From: Acholeplasmatales bacterium
GTDB taxonomy: Bacteria; Bacillota_I; Bacilli_A; Acholeplasmatales; Anaeroplasmataceae
Length of the DNA stretch: 5,911 nt
Reading direction: 5' to 3'
Assembly: GCA_016282815.1 (NCBI GenBank)
Contig: JAEELU010000068.1
Coordinates: 1 to 5,911, forward strand
Shown in pieces: positions 1 to 5,911 of the stretch (positions within the stretch are counted from its first letter, which is position 1; every line of letters starts with the position of its first letter). The notes beneath the pieces were generated by a model. That model was not told the origin of the DNA. It did not search any database and was given only the letters and a program-made list of their open reading frames with translations. The position numbers were made by a program, and so were the translations under genes.

Positions 1-441
1 CATCTTAGTATCTATTCTTTCTATTGCGAAATGATTATAGATAAAATCGAATGTTTCTCTTCTAATTTTAGAATATAAAAACAACCCTAGGGTTGCGTCC
101 TTAATAAAGCTCTTAGCAGTAAGTGGTGGGCACAAGTAATACAAATACGATCCGTCACCAGTAGCGTAAGAAATTAAAAGACCTATTCCCTCAAGCTTTA
201 ATCTCGCATTTAAGAAATCATTTGTCTTAAATGAGAATATTTCAAAAAAGTCCTGATGAATAACGGTCTCACTTTTCATATTATTTCTTTCAATTAATGA
301 ATAAAGCCCAAAGTAAAGCATAAAAGCATCACTTCCGATAAGTGGTGCATATAATAAAGACATAGTATTAATATCATCTAACGATAAGGTAAAGCTCGCA
401 TAGATAGAAAATTTAGAATTATTATCCAATGTCTTTTTCAT
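1..441 (-). CDS. dnaB: Replication initiation and membrane attachment protein DnaB, N-terminal part (3' end outside window)
   Basis: This is the first 147 codons of a Firmicutes DnaB, the primosome protein that works with DnaD and DnaI to load the replicative helicase at the origin; it is not the E. coli DnaB helicase. The translation begins MKKTLDNNSKFSIY and shows the family's N-terminal winged-helix (DDBH1) pattern: LLYAPLIGSDAFMLYFGLYS (residues 29-48), then NARLKLEGIGLL (78-89), then a strand pair ending YLYYLCPPLTAKSFIKD (99-115). The ATG at 441 is preceded by AGGA, which overlaps the TAG stop of the upstream gene 8 nt away. The frame is open to base 1, so the C-terminal DnaD-like domains lie outside. 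In Bacillus dnaB lies downstream of polA-mutM-coaE and is followed by dnaI, so dnaI is expected next, beyond the left edge. Identification rests on motif and synteny; I am confident of it. Confidence 0.9.
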   Translation of the reverse strand, partial: MKKTLDNNSKFSIYASFTLSLDDINTMSLLYAPLIGSDAFMLYFGLYSLIERNNMKSETVIHQDFFEIFSFKTNDFLNARLKLEGIGLLISYATGDGSYLYYLCPPLTAKSFIKDATLGLFLYSKIRRETFDFIYNHFAIERIDTKM

Positions 442-449
442 AATAGTTC

Positions 450-797
450 CTATTTATGTAGGCTTACTCCTTTAAATGGATACTTCTCTTCAATCTTCTT
501 TAAAACAGTATCGATGAACTTTAATGCTTTTTTGTTATTTCCCATTAAAAATTCAGCGTGGATTTCAAAATCAATTGAAGTCTCTAGTGGGTCTTGCATA
601 ATAATTTTAGCTATAACTGTCATATGTGGTATTTCTGAATAAATTTCAGAATAATCATCATTAACACTTACGATTGTATGACGTAAGCTCTCTAGAGTCT
701 CTAAATATACTGCCTTTATTTGCTCATAGGAAGCCTTATAATAATGTGTTTGTAATGGTAGCTTTGTGCTATTTTCACTTGTTTCAATTACTGCCAT
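450..797 (-). CDS. Unrecognised small cytosolic protein, 115 aa, between coaE and dnaB
   Basis: I do not recognise this family. The product begins MAVIETSENSTKLPLQTHYY and has no signal peptide, membrane segment, cysteine or metal-binding motif. Reading hydrophobicity by eye, it looks like a compact alpha/beta domain: helix at about 23-38, four strands at about 41-47, 50-54, 58-67 and 72-84, and an amphipathic lysine-rich helix at 87-105. Such a helix-sheet-helix layout fits several small folds, so I infer no function. It is probably a real gene: AAAGGAG (814-808) lies 10 nt before the ATG, the start is 5 nt after the coaE stop, and its TAG stop contributes to the dnaB ribosome binding site. 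It should be co-transcribed with coaE and dnaB. In Bacillus the place just before dnaB is held by nrdR, but this protein lacks the zinc-ribbon cysteines and ATP-cone of NrdR. Confidence 0.8.
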   Translation of the reverse strand: MAVIETSENSTKLPLQTHYYKASYEQIKAVYLETLESLRHTIVSVNDDYSEIYSEIPHMTVIAKIIMQDPLETSIDFEIHAEFLMGNNKKALKFIDTVLKKIEEKYPFKGVSLHK

Positions 798-802
798 AAT
801 AA

Positions 803-1393
803 TTACACTCCTTTTATCTCATTTACTACTTTCTCAACCTGCAATTTAGTTTCCTCGAATGTACCTCTTGTATCGATAACATAATTTGCAAGTGATTTTT
901 TCATATATAAATCCATTTGAGAATGAATCTTAGCTAAAGCGTAATCCTCGTCGATACCCTCTCTAGCCATTAAACGCTCAACCTGATATTTCTTACTTAA
1001 GAATACACAAATTACCTCATCACATAAATTTTCAATATGTGCCTCATATAGTAATGGTGCTTCTAGGAACACAATACCATCAGTATATTTCTCAAGCTTC
1101 TTCTTTACCTCAACTAGAATAAGTGGGTGAGTTATGCTATCAAGTAGGATTTTCGCTGCCTCGTTATTGAAAATAAGCTTACCAAGCTTTTTTCTATCTA
1201 TTTCACCATTATCTAGTAAATAATCATTGCCAAATTTTTCTAATATAACATCATATATAGGTCCACCCTTTTTAGCAAGGTTATAGCTGATTTTATCACA
1301 ATCGATAACATCAAAGCCCATATTTTCAATTATATTACAAACATTACTTTTACCACTAGCAATACCGCCAGTTACGCCAATGACTTTTCTCAA
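803..1393 (-). CDS. coaE: Dephospho-CoA kinase
   Basis: This kinase catalyses the last step of coenzyme A synthesis in the cytosol: ATP-dependent phosphorylation of the 3'-hydroxyl of dephospho-CoA. From the TTG at 1393 the protein is 196 residues, the usual CoaE size, and begins MRKVIGVTGGIASGKS with the P-loop GGIASGKS at 9-16. The family's DxD motif reads D31-C-D33, with cysteine where alanine is common. THP follows at 88-90, LEAPLLYEA at 110-118, the lid region RLMAREG at 140-146, and ANYVIDTRGT at 169-178. The frame stays open upstream to a TTG at 1420. That start would add nine residues, overlap mutM and lack the family's N-terminus, whereas the TTG at 1393 follows AGAGGTGAT by 4 nt. 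The gene starts 5 nt after the mutM stop, and its last codons carry the ribosome binding site of the next gene. Confidence 0.95.
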   Translation of the reverse strand: MRKVIGVTGGIASGKSNVCNIIENMGFDVIDCDKISYNLAKKGGPIYDVILEKFGNDYLLDNGEIDRKKLGKLIFNNEAAKILLDSITHPLILVEVKKKLEKYTDGIVFLEAPLLYEAHIENLCDEVICVFLSKKYQVERLMAREGIDEDYALAKIHSQMDLYMKKSLANYVIDTRGTFEETKLQVEKVVNEIKGV

Positions 1394-1397
1394 AAAA

Positions 1398-1406
1398 ATC
1401 ACCTCT
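1398..1406 (-). promoter_or_regulatory. Ribosome binding site that fixes the coaE TTG start
   Basis: On the minus strand AGAGGTGAT is a near-complete match to the anti-Shine-Dalgarno complement. It is followed by a short T run and a TTG at 1393. It overlaps the TGA stop of mutM (1401-1399), so ribosomes finishing mutM end on the coaE initiation signal. This favours the TTG at 1393 over the in-frame TTG at 1420 and GTG at 1402. Confidence 0.75.
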
Positions 1407-2211
1407 CGCAATTCGCGCAATAATAGGTAGACCTACCATTAATCTTATCCTTATTAAGCTTATTATTACATATTGGGCAATATTCCTTAGTATGAACCTT
1501 AAGGAAATTTTGAAACTCACCCTTAATATTAAGCTCAGATGTATAGCTTCTAATGGTTGTCCCCTTGTGATCAATTGCTAAGGATAAAATATCCTTTGTA
1601 TTATCGCATAGGGATTTTACCTCATCAAATGTAACCTCATTTGATGGTCTATGTGGGTTTATTTTTGATAAAAATAATACCTCATCCACATAAATATTAC
1701 CTAATCCAGCAATAATAGATTGATCTAAGAGAGTGGTTTTAATCGCCACAGCCCTTGATACTATTTTATCATAAATTAATCTATAATCAAATTTTTTATT
1801 TAAAATTGGGTCAATTCCTACTAGGGATAAAGGTGTTGTAGTATAAAGCTCACTACTATCCTTATACTCCATTCTACCGAATTTTCTTACATCCTGATAA
1901 TATAGCATATAACCATTATCAAAATAGAATATTACATGAACATGCTTATTATCTAAATCTTCGTTAGAATAGAAATATTTACCCTCCATTCTTAAATGAG
2001 ATACTATATTTCCCTCATTTAAGTTGAAAATTAAGAATTTTCCTAATCTAGATATATCAATAATACTCTTATTTATAATATTCCTTTTAAAATAATCTAT
2101 ATCTGAATTTATGATATTTTCATATTTTATCTTTATATCTGTAATTTTAAGGCCTACTACCTTTTTAAGTAGTGCTCTTCTTACAGTTTCTACCTCTGGT
2201 AATTCAGGCAT
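1399..2211 (-). CDS. mutM: Formamidopyrimidine-DNA glycosylase (Fpg/MutM)
   Basis: This is a bifunctional base-excision repair enzyme that removes oxidised purines such as 8-oxoguanine and cuts the abasic site by beta/delta elimination. The 270-residue protein is complete. MPELPEVETV supplies the N-terminal proline nucleophile (P2) and E3, and LGKFL holds the catalytic lysine K58. HLRM (72-75) and DVRKFG (107-112) carry the Met, Arg and Phe that fill the gap left by the flipped base. The helix-two-turn-helix is LLDQSIIAGLGNIYVDE (161-177) with N172. The C-terminal zinc finger has C245, C248, C265 and C268, with R260 in its hairpin. These intact residues point to an active Fpg, not an Nei-type relative. 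The ATG at 2211 has GAGG 7 nt upstream, in the 12-nt gap after the nitroreductase gene. The TGA stop overlaps the coaE ribosome binding site and shows that UGA is a stop codon here. Confidence 0.97.
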   Translation of the reverse strand: MPELPEVETVRRALLKKVVGLKITDIKIKYENIINSDIDYFKRNIINKSIIDISRLGKFLIFNLNEGNIVSHLRMEGKYFYSNEDLDNKHVHVIFYFDNGYMLYYQDVRKFGRMEYKDSSELYTTTPLSLVGIDPILNKKFDYRLIYDKIVSRAVAIKTTLLDQSIIAGLGNIYVDEVLFLSKINPHRPSNEVTFDEVKSLCDNTKDILSLAIDHKGTTIRSYTSELNIKGEFQNFLKVHTKEYCPICNNKLNKDKINGRSTYYCANCER

Positions 2212-2223
2212 AATAAAACCTCA

Positions 2224-2730
2224 TTAATATTTATTGTGATGAATTGTATTAGGATCAAATTTATCCCATTCCTTGAATTCATCAAGTGGATAGCCTAGGG
2301 CTATGATTCCAAATACGAAATCACCATTCTTGACCTCGAATAAATTATTAAAAATATTTAATCTTTCCTCACTTGGATATACACCTAAATAGCAAGAGCC
2401 ATAGCCCATTTCTGTAGCCTTAATTAGGATATTCTCAGCTGCCATACCTAAGTCGATAGGCTCCATACCAGGTATTGTTAAATTAGCTGGGTTTTTAGCA
2501 ATTAAAACAATATAGGTATTACAATCCTCATACTTTAATGTACCATGAGGTAAATCCTTCATTTTATTAATCATATTCTCATCATCTAATATGATATATT
2601 CCTTATCAATTTGACGACGAGCTGTAGGAGCATATGATGCATATTTACATAATAATACTAAATCATCATATGGAATCTTTTTAGATAGATCAAATTTTCT
2701 AATGCTTCTTCTTAATTTTATTGAATCCAT
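2224..2730 (-). CDS. Nitroreductase-family FMN-dependent oxidoreductase, short form
   Basis: This 168-residue protein belongs to the nitroreductase-like superfamily, normally FMN-binding homodimers that use NAD(P)H to reduce nitro groups, quinones or other acceptors; the physiological substrate cannot be read from sequence. Visible family marks are LRRSIRKF (6-13, FMN phosphate contact), ASYAPTARRQ (31-40, the usual AP[ST]A segment), DLGMAAENILIKATEMGYGS (93-112, the conserved helix and following GxG turn), and ALGYP (144-148). The C-terminus FDPNTIHHNKY matches the 'IHYNKW'-like end of small clostridial members. PTARRQ departs from the more common PSARNxQP, so FMN contacts may differ slightly. 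The ATG shares one base with the polA stop (TAATG), and GAGGTGA lies within the last polA codons, so translation is probably coupled to polA. In Bacillus polA and mutM are neighbours, so this gene is an extra member of the repair operon. Confidence 0.88.
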   Translation of the reverse strand: MDSIKLRRSIRKFDLSKKIPYDDLVLLCKYASYAPTARRQIDKEYIILDDENMINKMKDLPHGTLKYEDCNTYIVLIAKNPANLTIPGMEPIDLGMAAENILIKATEMGYGSCYLGVYPSEERLNIFNNLFEVKNGDFVFGIIALGYPLDEFKEWDKFDPNTIHHNKY

Positions 2731-5351
2731 TATTTCACCTCATACCAATTTTTACCAAATGAATCATCTACGATTAGAGGAACATCAAGCTTTACTGCAC
2801 TTTCCATTGCTTCCTTAACTATTCTTTGTAGTACTTCCTCTTCACCATGCTCAACCTCAAATACTAATTCATCATGTACCTGAACAAGCATCTTACTTTT
2901 TAGATTAGCTTCTGTTATTTTCTTATCTACATTTACCATAGCAATCTTAATAATGTCAGCTGCACTTCCCTGGATAGGGCTATTCATTGCTGTTCTTTTA
3001 GCAAATTCTCTTTGCATATAAATACTTGAATTAATATCTGGGATATATCTTTTTCTATTCTTCATTGTTGCTACAAATCCATTAGCCTTACAAAATTCAA
3101 TTGTCTTATCCATAAATACCTTTATTTCTGGATATGCCTCATAATATTTTTTCATAAATTCTGATGCCATTGAATTAGTAATATTTAAATCCTGTGCAAG
3201 TCCAAAGGCACTCATACCATATACAATACCAAAGTTAACTGCCTTAGCACGTCTTCTATCCTCAGGAGTTATTTCCTCCTTATTGAATACCTCTTTAGCT
3301 GTTTTAGCATGAATATCCTCGTTATTATTAAATGCTTCTATTAGCTTTTTAACCTGAGCCATATGGGCTAGTACTCTTAATTCTATTTGTGAATAATCTG
3401 CAGAATACATCACATTATTACTCTTATCAGGAATAAACATTCTTCTTATCTTATGACCATCAGGAGTTCTAATAGGTATATTTTGTAAATTAGGCTCTAT
3501 CGATGATAATCTTCCTGTTTGAGTTAATGCTTGTTCATAAATTGTATGAACCTTACCATCAGGATATATCATATCTCTTAATCCTGAAATATATGTAGAA
3601 TATAATTTAGCCTTAGCTCTATAATCGATTACTAAATTAACAATTGGGTGCATAGACTTAATTGATTCTAATACATCGATATCAGTTGAATAGGTATTAC
3701 CCTTTTTCTTTGGATATGGAATGTTTAAATCCTCAAATAATATAGTACCTAATTGTTTAGGTGATGAAACATTAAATTCCTTTCCAGCAAGCTTAAATAT
3801 TTCCTTTTCTATTTCGCCTATTGAACCAATTAATTCTGATTCCTGTCTATTTAATTCATCGATATCAATTAAAATACCATTGAATTCCATTTTACCTAAT
3901 ACCTTAGATAGTGGTATTTCTATTTGAGTTAATAATGCTAATTGATTATTATCATTTAATCTTTTTAGGCTTTCTGATTTTAATACATCAAGTGCACATA
4001 CTTTTTTATAAATATGCTCAAATATTAGTTTTTCATCAGGTATTGCCATTTTAGCACCCTTACCATAAACCTCTTCATTATATAAAACATCATCATAGTT
4101 ATAGAATTCAGCTACACCCTTAAATTCCTCTTTTGTTGCTAGAGGGTTAAGAACGTATGTAGCAAGTAATAAATCGAAATCTACACCATTAAAATCCATT
4201 CCATATCTTCTTGCCAAAACGTAGCATCTTTTATAATCATATACACTTTTTTTGATATTAGTATCTGCTAAATATGTAGCAAGTAAAATATTATTATTTA
4301 ATAAATTAGGCTTAATAATAAAAGTACCCTTGCTGTTTTTAATACCAATACCAAGTAGTGGACTCTTATGATAATTATATTCAAATGTTTCAAATATTAA
4401 TGATGAATTATCAATTAATATTTCATCTAAATCATTGTTATTATCTATAACCTTATATGAGTCAGCATGTATTTCTATTTTTTTATCAATATTAATTTCC
4501 TTTAATAATGATTTAAATTCTAATTCAGTATAGAATGATATAAGCTTTTCCTTATTGCATTCCTTTTTATCTAAATCTGATACCTCAAGCTTAATATCAA
4601 AATCTCTAAGGATCGTTGCCATCTTACGGCATAATAGGGCATCCTCATAGCCTGCTCTAATCTTTTCTCCATCACTACCAGTGATTTCATCCTTATGCTC
4701 GATGATACCAGCAAGTGTATTATATTTTTGTAAATACTTAACTGCCTTCTTTTCACCAATTCCTGCGATACCAGGTAAATTATCACTCTTATCTCCCATT
4801 AGCGCCTTTAAATCGATAAATTGAGTATATTCAATTTGGTATCTGTCAAAGAATGTTTTAGGTGTATAATCCTCTAGATCAGTCATTCCCTTTTTAGTTA
4901 AATGAACTGTTATATCATCATCTATTAGCTGTAGTAAATCCTTATCAGATGAATAGATATCTACATGATAGCCCATATTCTTAGCACGAAGTGACATAGT
5001 ACCAATAATATCATCAGCCTCGTATAAATCCTGCTCATATCTTTTGATACGCATTATATCAAGGTATTCCTTTATATAAGCTATTTGCATACGGAACTCA
5101 TCTGGCATAGGAGGTCTTCCTGCCTTATAATCCTTCATCCATTCATGACGAATTGTCTTCTTACCAGCATCAAAGGCTACTAAAATAGCATCATAATCTG
5201 ATTTTATTAAGCTTGTCATCATACGTACAAAGCCATATATAGCGTTAGTGTATAGACCCTTAGAATTTTGAGCAATACTACCACCACTAGACATACCATA
5301 ATATGCCCTATACATTAATGAATTTCCGTCAACTAAAATAAGTCTTTTCAT
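2730..5351 (-). CDS. polA: DNA polymerase I with 5'-3' exonuclease and inactive proofreading domain
   Basis: PolI fills gaps in excision repair and removes Okazaki primers. The 873-residue length is normal for Bacilli. The 5' nuclease domain (about 1-290) keeps its metal ligands in LVDGNS (D8), AFDAG (D61), EADDIIGT (E111, D113, D114), SSDKDLL (D136, D138) and GDKSDNLPGI (D187, D190), followed by a helix-hairpin-helix near 194-207. The 3'-5' exonuclease-like domain (about 295-470) lacks the catalytic carboxylates: FETFE replaces FDTET, VYDYKR replaces the Asn-x3-Asp motif, and HIYKKVCALD lacks the YxxxD motif. Proofreading is therefore predicted absent, as in Bacillus PolI. The polymerase domain has motif A ADYSQIELR (D652), motif B RRRAKAVNFGIVYG (K703, F707, Y711) and motif C VQVHDE (D827), all intact. 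The ATG at 5351 is preceded by GGATGTGAT. It is the first gene of the operon, with its own promoter in the divergent region. Confidence 0.98.
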   Translation of the reverse strand: MKRLILVDGNSLMYRAYYGMSSGGSIAQNSKGLYTNAIYGFVRMMTSLIKSDYDAILVAFDAGKKTIRHEWMKDYKAGRPPMPDEFRMQIAYIKEYLDIMRIKRYEQDLYEADDIIGTMSLRAKNMGYHVDIYSSDKDLLQLIDDDITVHLTKKGMTDLEDYTPKTFFDRYQIEYTQFIDLKALMGDKSDNLPGIAGIGEKKAVKYLQKYNTLAGIIEHKDEITGSDGEKIRAGYEDALLCRKMATILRDFDIKLEVSDLDKKECNKEKLISFYTELEFKSLLKEINIDKKIEIHADSYKVIDNNNDLDEILIDNSSLIFETFEYNYHKSPLLGIGIKNSKGTFIIKPNLLNNNILLATYLADTNIKKSVYDYKRCYVLARRYGMDFNGVDFDLLLATYVLNPLATKEEFKGVAEFYNYDDVLYNEEVYGKGAKMAIPDEKLIFEHIYKKVCALDVLKSESLKRLNDNNQLALLTQIEIPLSKVLGKMEFNGILIDIDELNRQESELIGSIGEIEKEIFKLAGKEFNVSSPKQLGTILFEDLNIPYPKKKGNTYSTDIDVLESIKSMHPIVNLVIDYRAKAKLYSTYISGLRDMIYPDGKVHTIYEQALTQTGRLSSIEPNLQNIPIRTPDGHKIRRMFIPDKSNNVMYSADYSQIELRVLAHMAQVKKLIEAFNNNEDIHAKTAKEVFNKEEITPEDRRRAKAVNFGIVYGMSAFGLAQDLNITNSMASEFMKKYYEAYPEIKVFMDKTIEFCKANGFVATMKNRKRYIPDINSSIYMQREFAKRTAMNSPIQGSAADIIKIAMVNVDKKITEANLKSKMLVQVHDELVFEVEHGEEEVLQRIVKEAMESAVKLDVPLIVDDSFGKNWYEVK

Positions 5352-5363
5352 ACTATCACATCC

Positions 5364-5380
5364 AATTTACGCAGTAAATT
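5364..5380. repeat. Perfect inverted repeat at the predicted polA transcription start
   Basis: AATTTAC-GCA-GTAAATT has two 7-bp arms around a 3-bp centre. It lies directly downstream of the polA -10 box and just upstream of its ribosome binding site, so it would cover the expected transcription start near 5375. It could be an operator for a dimeric repressor or a small hairpin in the 5' leader. The arms contain a C/G pair each and are not pure AT. No regulator family is recognised from it. Confidence 0.45.
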
Positions 5381-5381
5381 A

Positions 5382-5390
5382 ATTATAACA
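5382..5390 (-). promoter_or_regulatory. Predicted extended -10 promoter for the polA operon
   Basis: On the minus strand TGTTATAAT gives a perfect TATAAT (5387-5382) with the TGn extension (5390-5388). No good -35 box is seen at 16-18 bp upstream, where the sequence is A-rich (AAGAAA around 5410-5405); extended -10 promoters commonly do without one. Transcription would start near 5375, giving a leader of about 24 nt before the polA ATG. Confidence 0.6.
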
Positions 5391-5411
5391 TAGTTATAGT
5401 TTTTTTTCTTA

Positions 5412-5431
5412 TTAAATATCAAAATATTTAA
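5412..5431. repeat. AT-only inverted repeat upstream of the lipoprotein promoter
   Basis: TTAAATAT-CAAA-ATATTTAA has two perfect 8-bp arms around a 4-bp centre. It overlaps the poor -35 region (5427-5432) of the lipoprotein promoter and lies 22 bp beyond the polA promoter's TG motif. The arms contain only A and T, so chance is a real possibility in DNA of this composition; a regulatory role is inference. Confidence 0.25.
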
Positions 5432-5454
5432 AAAAAATGGGGATGTGGTATAAT
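5427..5454 (+). promoter_or_regulatory. Predicted promoter of the divergent lipoprotein gene, with a very short leader
   Basis: TGGTATAAT (5446-5454) is a perfect -10 box with the TGn extension. TTTAAA (5427-5432), 16 bp upstream, is a 4-of-6 match to the -35 consensus. The expected start is near 5460-5461, only about 11 nt before the ATG at 5472. The ribosome binding site GGTGA (5461-5465) would then form the very 5' end of the message. Confidence 0.6.
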
Positions 5455-5471
5455 ATCTTCGGTGAAGTATT

Positions 5472-5911
5472 ATGAAAAAAATAAAAATTATCGTGTTGAT
5501 GATAATTTCTACTATAGTATTATCTAGCTGTAATATATCATTTATTACTAATTCTACTGGATACACACCATCAACACAGAGAACATATCAAACAACAACT
5601 GAATATGTATTACCTGATTCAGATAATCCTAATGGATATGAAGTAACATTTGATTTAGGTAATGGTGAAACATATAAAACTACAACAACTAAAACAGGTC
5701 ATATAATTGAACCACAAAAGCCTGAAAAATCATTTGCAAGCTTTATGGGTTGGTATAATTATGATGTATTATTTGATTTTAGCTATAAGGTAACATCAAA
5801 TATTACTCTTACTGCTAAATGGTCTTACGATGTTGCAAGCTTAGTTAACTATGTATATCAAAATACAATTAAGGCTGCAATAAAGATTGAAACAATGGCT
5901 GAAAAGAATGG
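5472..5911 (+). CDS. Lipoprotein with an InlB B-type (Listeria-Bacteroides) repeat, N-terminal part (3' end outside window)
   Basis: The frame is open from the ATG at 5472 to the window edge (146 codons). Residues 1-20 are a lipoprotein signal: MKKIK, a hydrophobic stretch, then the lipobox LSSC with C20 as the lipidated residue, so the protein should be anchored on the outer face of the membrane. A Ser/Thr-rich linker follows (about 21-55). Residues 57-117 form one Listeria-Bacteroides repeat: VTFDLGNG at the start, the Pro-x-Lys-Pro turn at 81-84, FMGWY (91-95), and SNITLTAKW (109-117) at the end. Such repeats are small extracellular beta modules. After it comes SLVNYVYQNTIKAAIKIE (123-140), the kind of segment that begins trypsin-like (HtrA-type) domains in some related lipoproteins, but no catalytic residue is in view, so this is only a guess. 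GGTGA lies 6 nt before the start. It is divergent from polA and probably unrelated in function. Confidence 0.85.
   Translation, partial: MKKIKIIVLMIISTIVLSSCNISFITNSTGYTPSTQRTYQTTTEYVLPDSDNPNGYEVTFDLGNGETYKTTTTKTGHIIEPQKPEKSFASFMGWYNYDVLFDFSYKVTSNITLTAKWSYDVASLVNYVYQNTIKAAIKIETMAEKN

Noticed and set aside
291..470. Loss of proofreading residues in PolI as a possible novelty (residue range, coding bases about 3942-4481)
   Set aside because: A dead 3'-5' exonuclease-like domain is the known state in Bacillus-type PolI, so it is expected here.
1399..1401. Possible UGA=Trp recoding, as in Mycoplasma
   Set aside because: The mutM zinc finger ends properly at this TGA, the coaE start follows directly, and tryptophans checked in polA and the nitroreductase gene use TGG.
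1356..1574. A 72-codon minus-strand open frame overlapping the mutM 3' end and coaE 5' end
   Set aside because: It lies in another frame across two well-supported genes and shows no domain; it is a shadow of mutM and coaE.
3721..3927. A 68-codon plus-strand open frame inside polA
   Set aside because: It is antisense to the intact polymerase domain and is explained by AT-rich codon use in polA.
4156..4286. A 14-bp direct repeat (TATGTAGCAAGTAA at 4156-4169 and 4273-4286)
   Set aside because: Both copies encode the peptide LLATY within the exonuclease-like domain of PolI; similar peptides with the same codons explain it.
4571..4786. A 71-codon minus-strand frame inside polA
   Set aside because: It is an alternate frame of the 5' nuclease domain coding region, with no features of its own.
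5384..5408. A hairpin (TATAAC-ATA-GTTATA) followed by a T run on the plus strand, resembling a rho-independent terminator
   Set aside because: The stem is six nearly pure AT pairs, too weak, and no plus-strand gene lies upstream for it to end. It overlaps the polA -10 box, a better explanation.
5348..5566. A 72-codon minus-strand frame running from the lipoprotein gene into polA
   Set aside because: It crosses both divergent promoters and is antisense to the lipoprotein signal peptide; its hydrophobic look comes from AT-rich sequence.

Overview
The window is AT-rich chromosomal DNA, most likely from a low-GC member of the Bacilli/Tenericutes side of the Firmicutes. Supporting this are strong AGGAGGTGAT-type ribosome binding sites, a DnaB of the Firmicutes primosome family, a Bacillus-type DNA polymerase I with a dead proofreading domain, and the order polA-mutM-coaE-dnaB, a known arrangement in Bacilli. 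Tryptophan codons checked in polA and the nitroreductase gene are TGG, and mutM ends at TGA. The standard bacterial code therefore applies, not the UGA=Trp code of Mycoplasma. An uncultured gut-type Bacilli lineage or an Acholeplasma-like relative would fit, but the sequence does not name a species.

Layout: from about 5375 down to 1, the minus strand carries one tightly packed operon of six genes. They are polA (DNA polymerase I), a small nitroreductase-family flavoprotein gene, mutM (formamidopyrimidine-DNA glycosylase), coaE (dephospho-CoA kinase), an unrecognised 115-residue protein gene, and the 5' 147 codons of dnaB (replication initiation/membrane attachment protein), which runs off the left edge. 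The junctions are a 1-nt overlap and gaps of 12, 5, 5 and 8 nt. Ribosome binding sites sit inside or against the end of the preceding gene, so translational coupling is likely. No internal terminator is seen. At the right end, a divergent plus-strand gene starts at 5472 and runs off the window; it encodes a lipoprotein with a Listeria-Bacteroides (InlB B-type) repeat.

The 120-bp divergent intergenic region (5352-5471) has an extended -10 promoter on each strand and several short perfect inverted repeats. One of these covers the predicted polA transcription start. Functionally the operon combines gap-filling and repair synthesis (PolI), removal of oxidised purines (MutM), CoA synthesis (CoaE) and replication initiation (DnaB). 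The nitroreductase and the 115-residue protein are the accessory members. Most of the window is conserved housekeeping DNA. I see no mobile element, CRISPR array, RNA gene or clearly new system. The items most worth a second look are the unknown 115-residue gene, the polA operator-like palindrome and the truncated lipoprotein gene.
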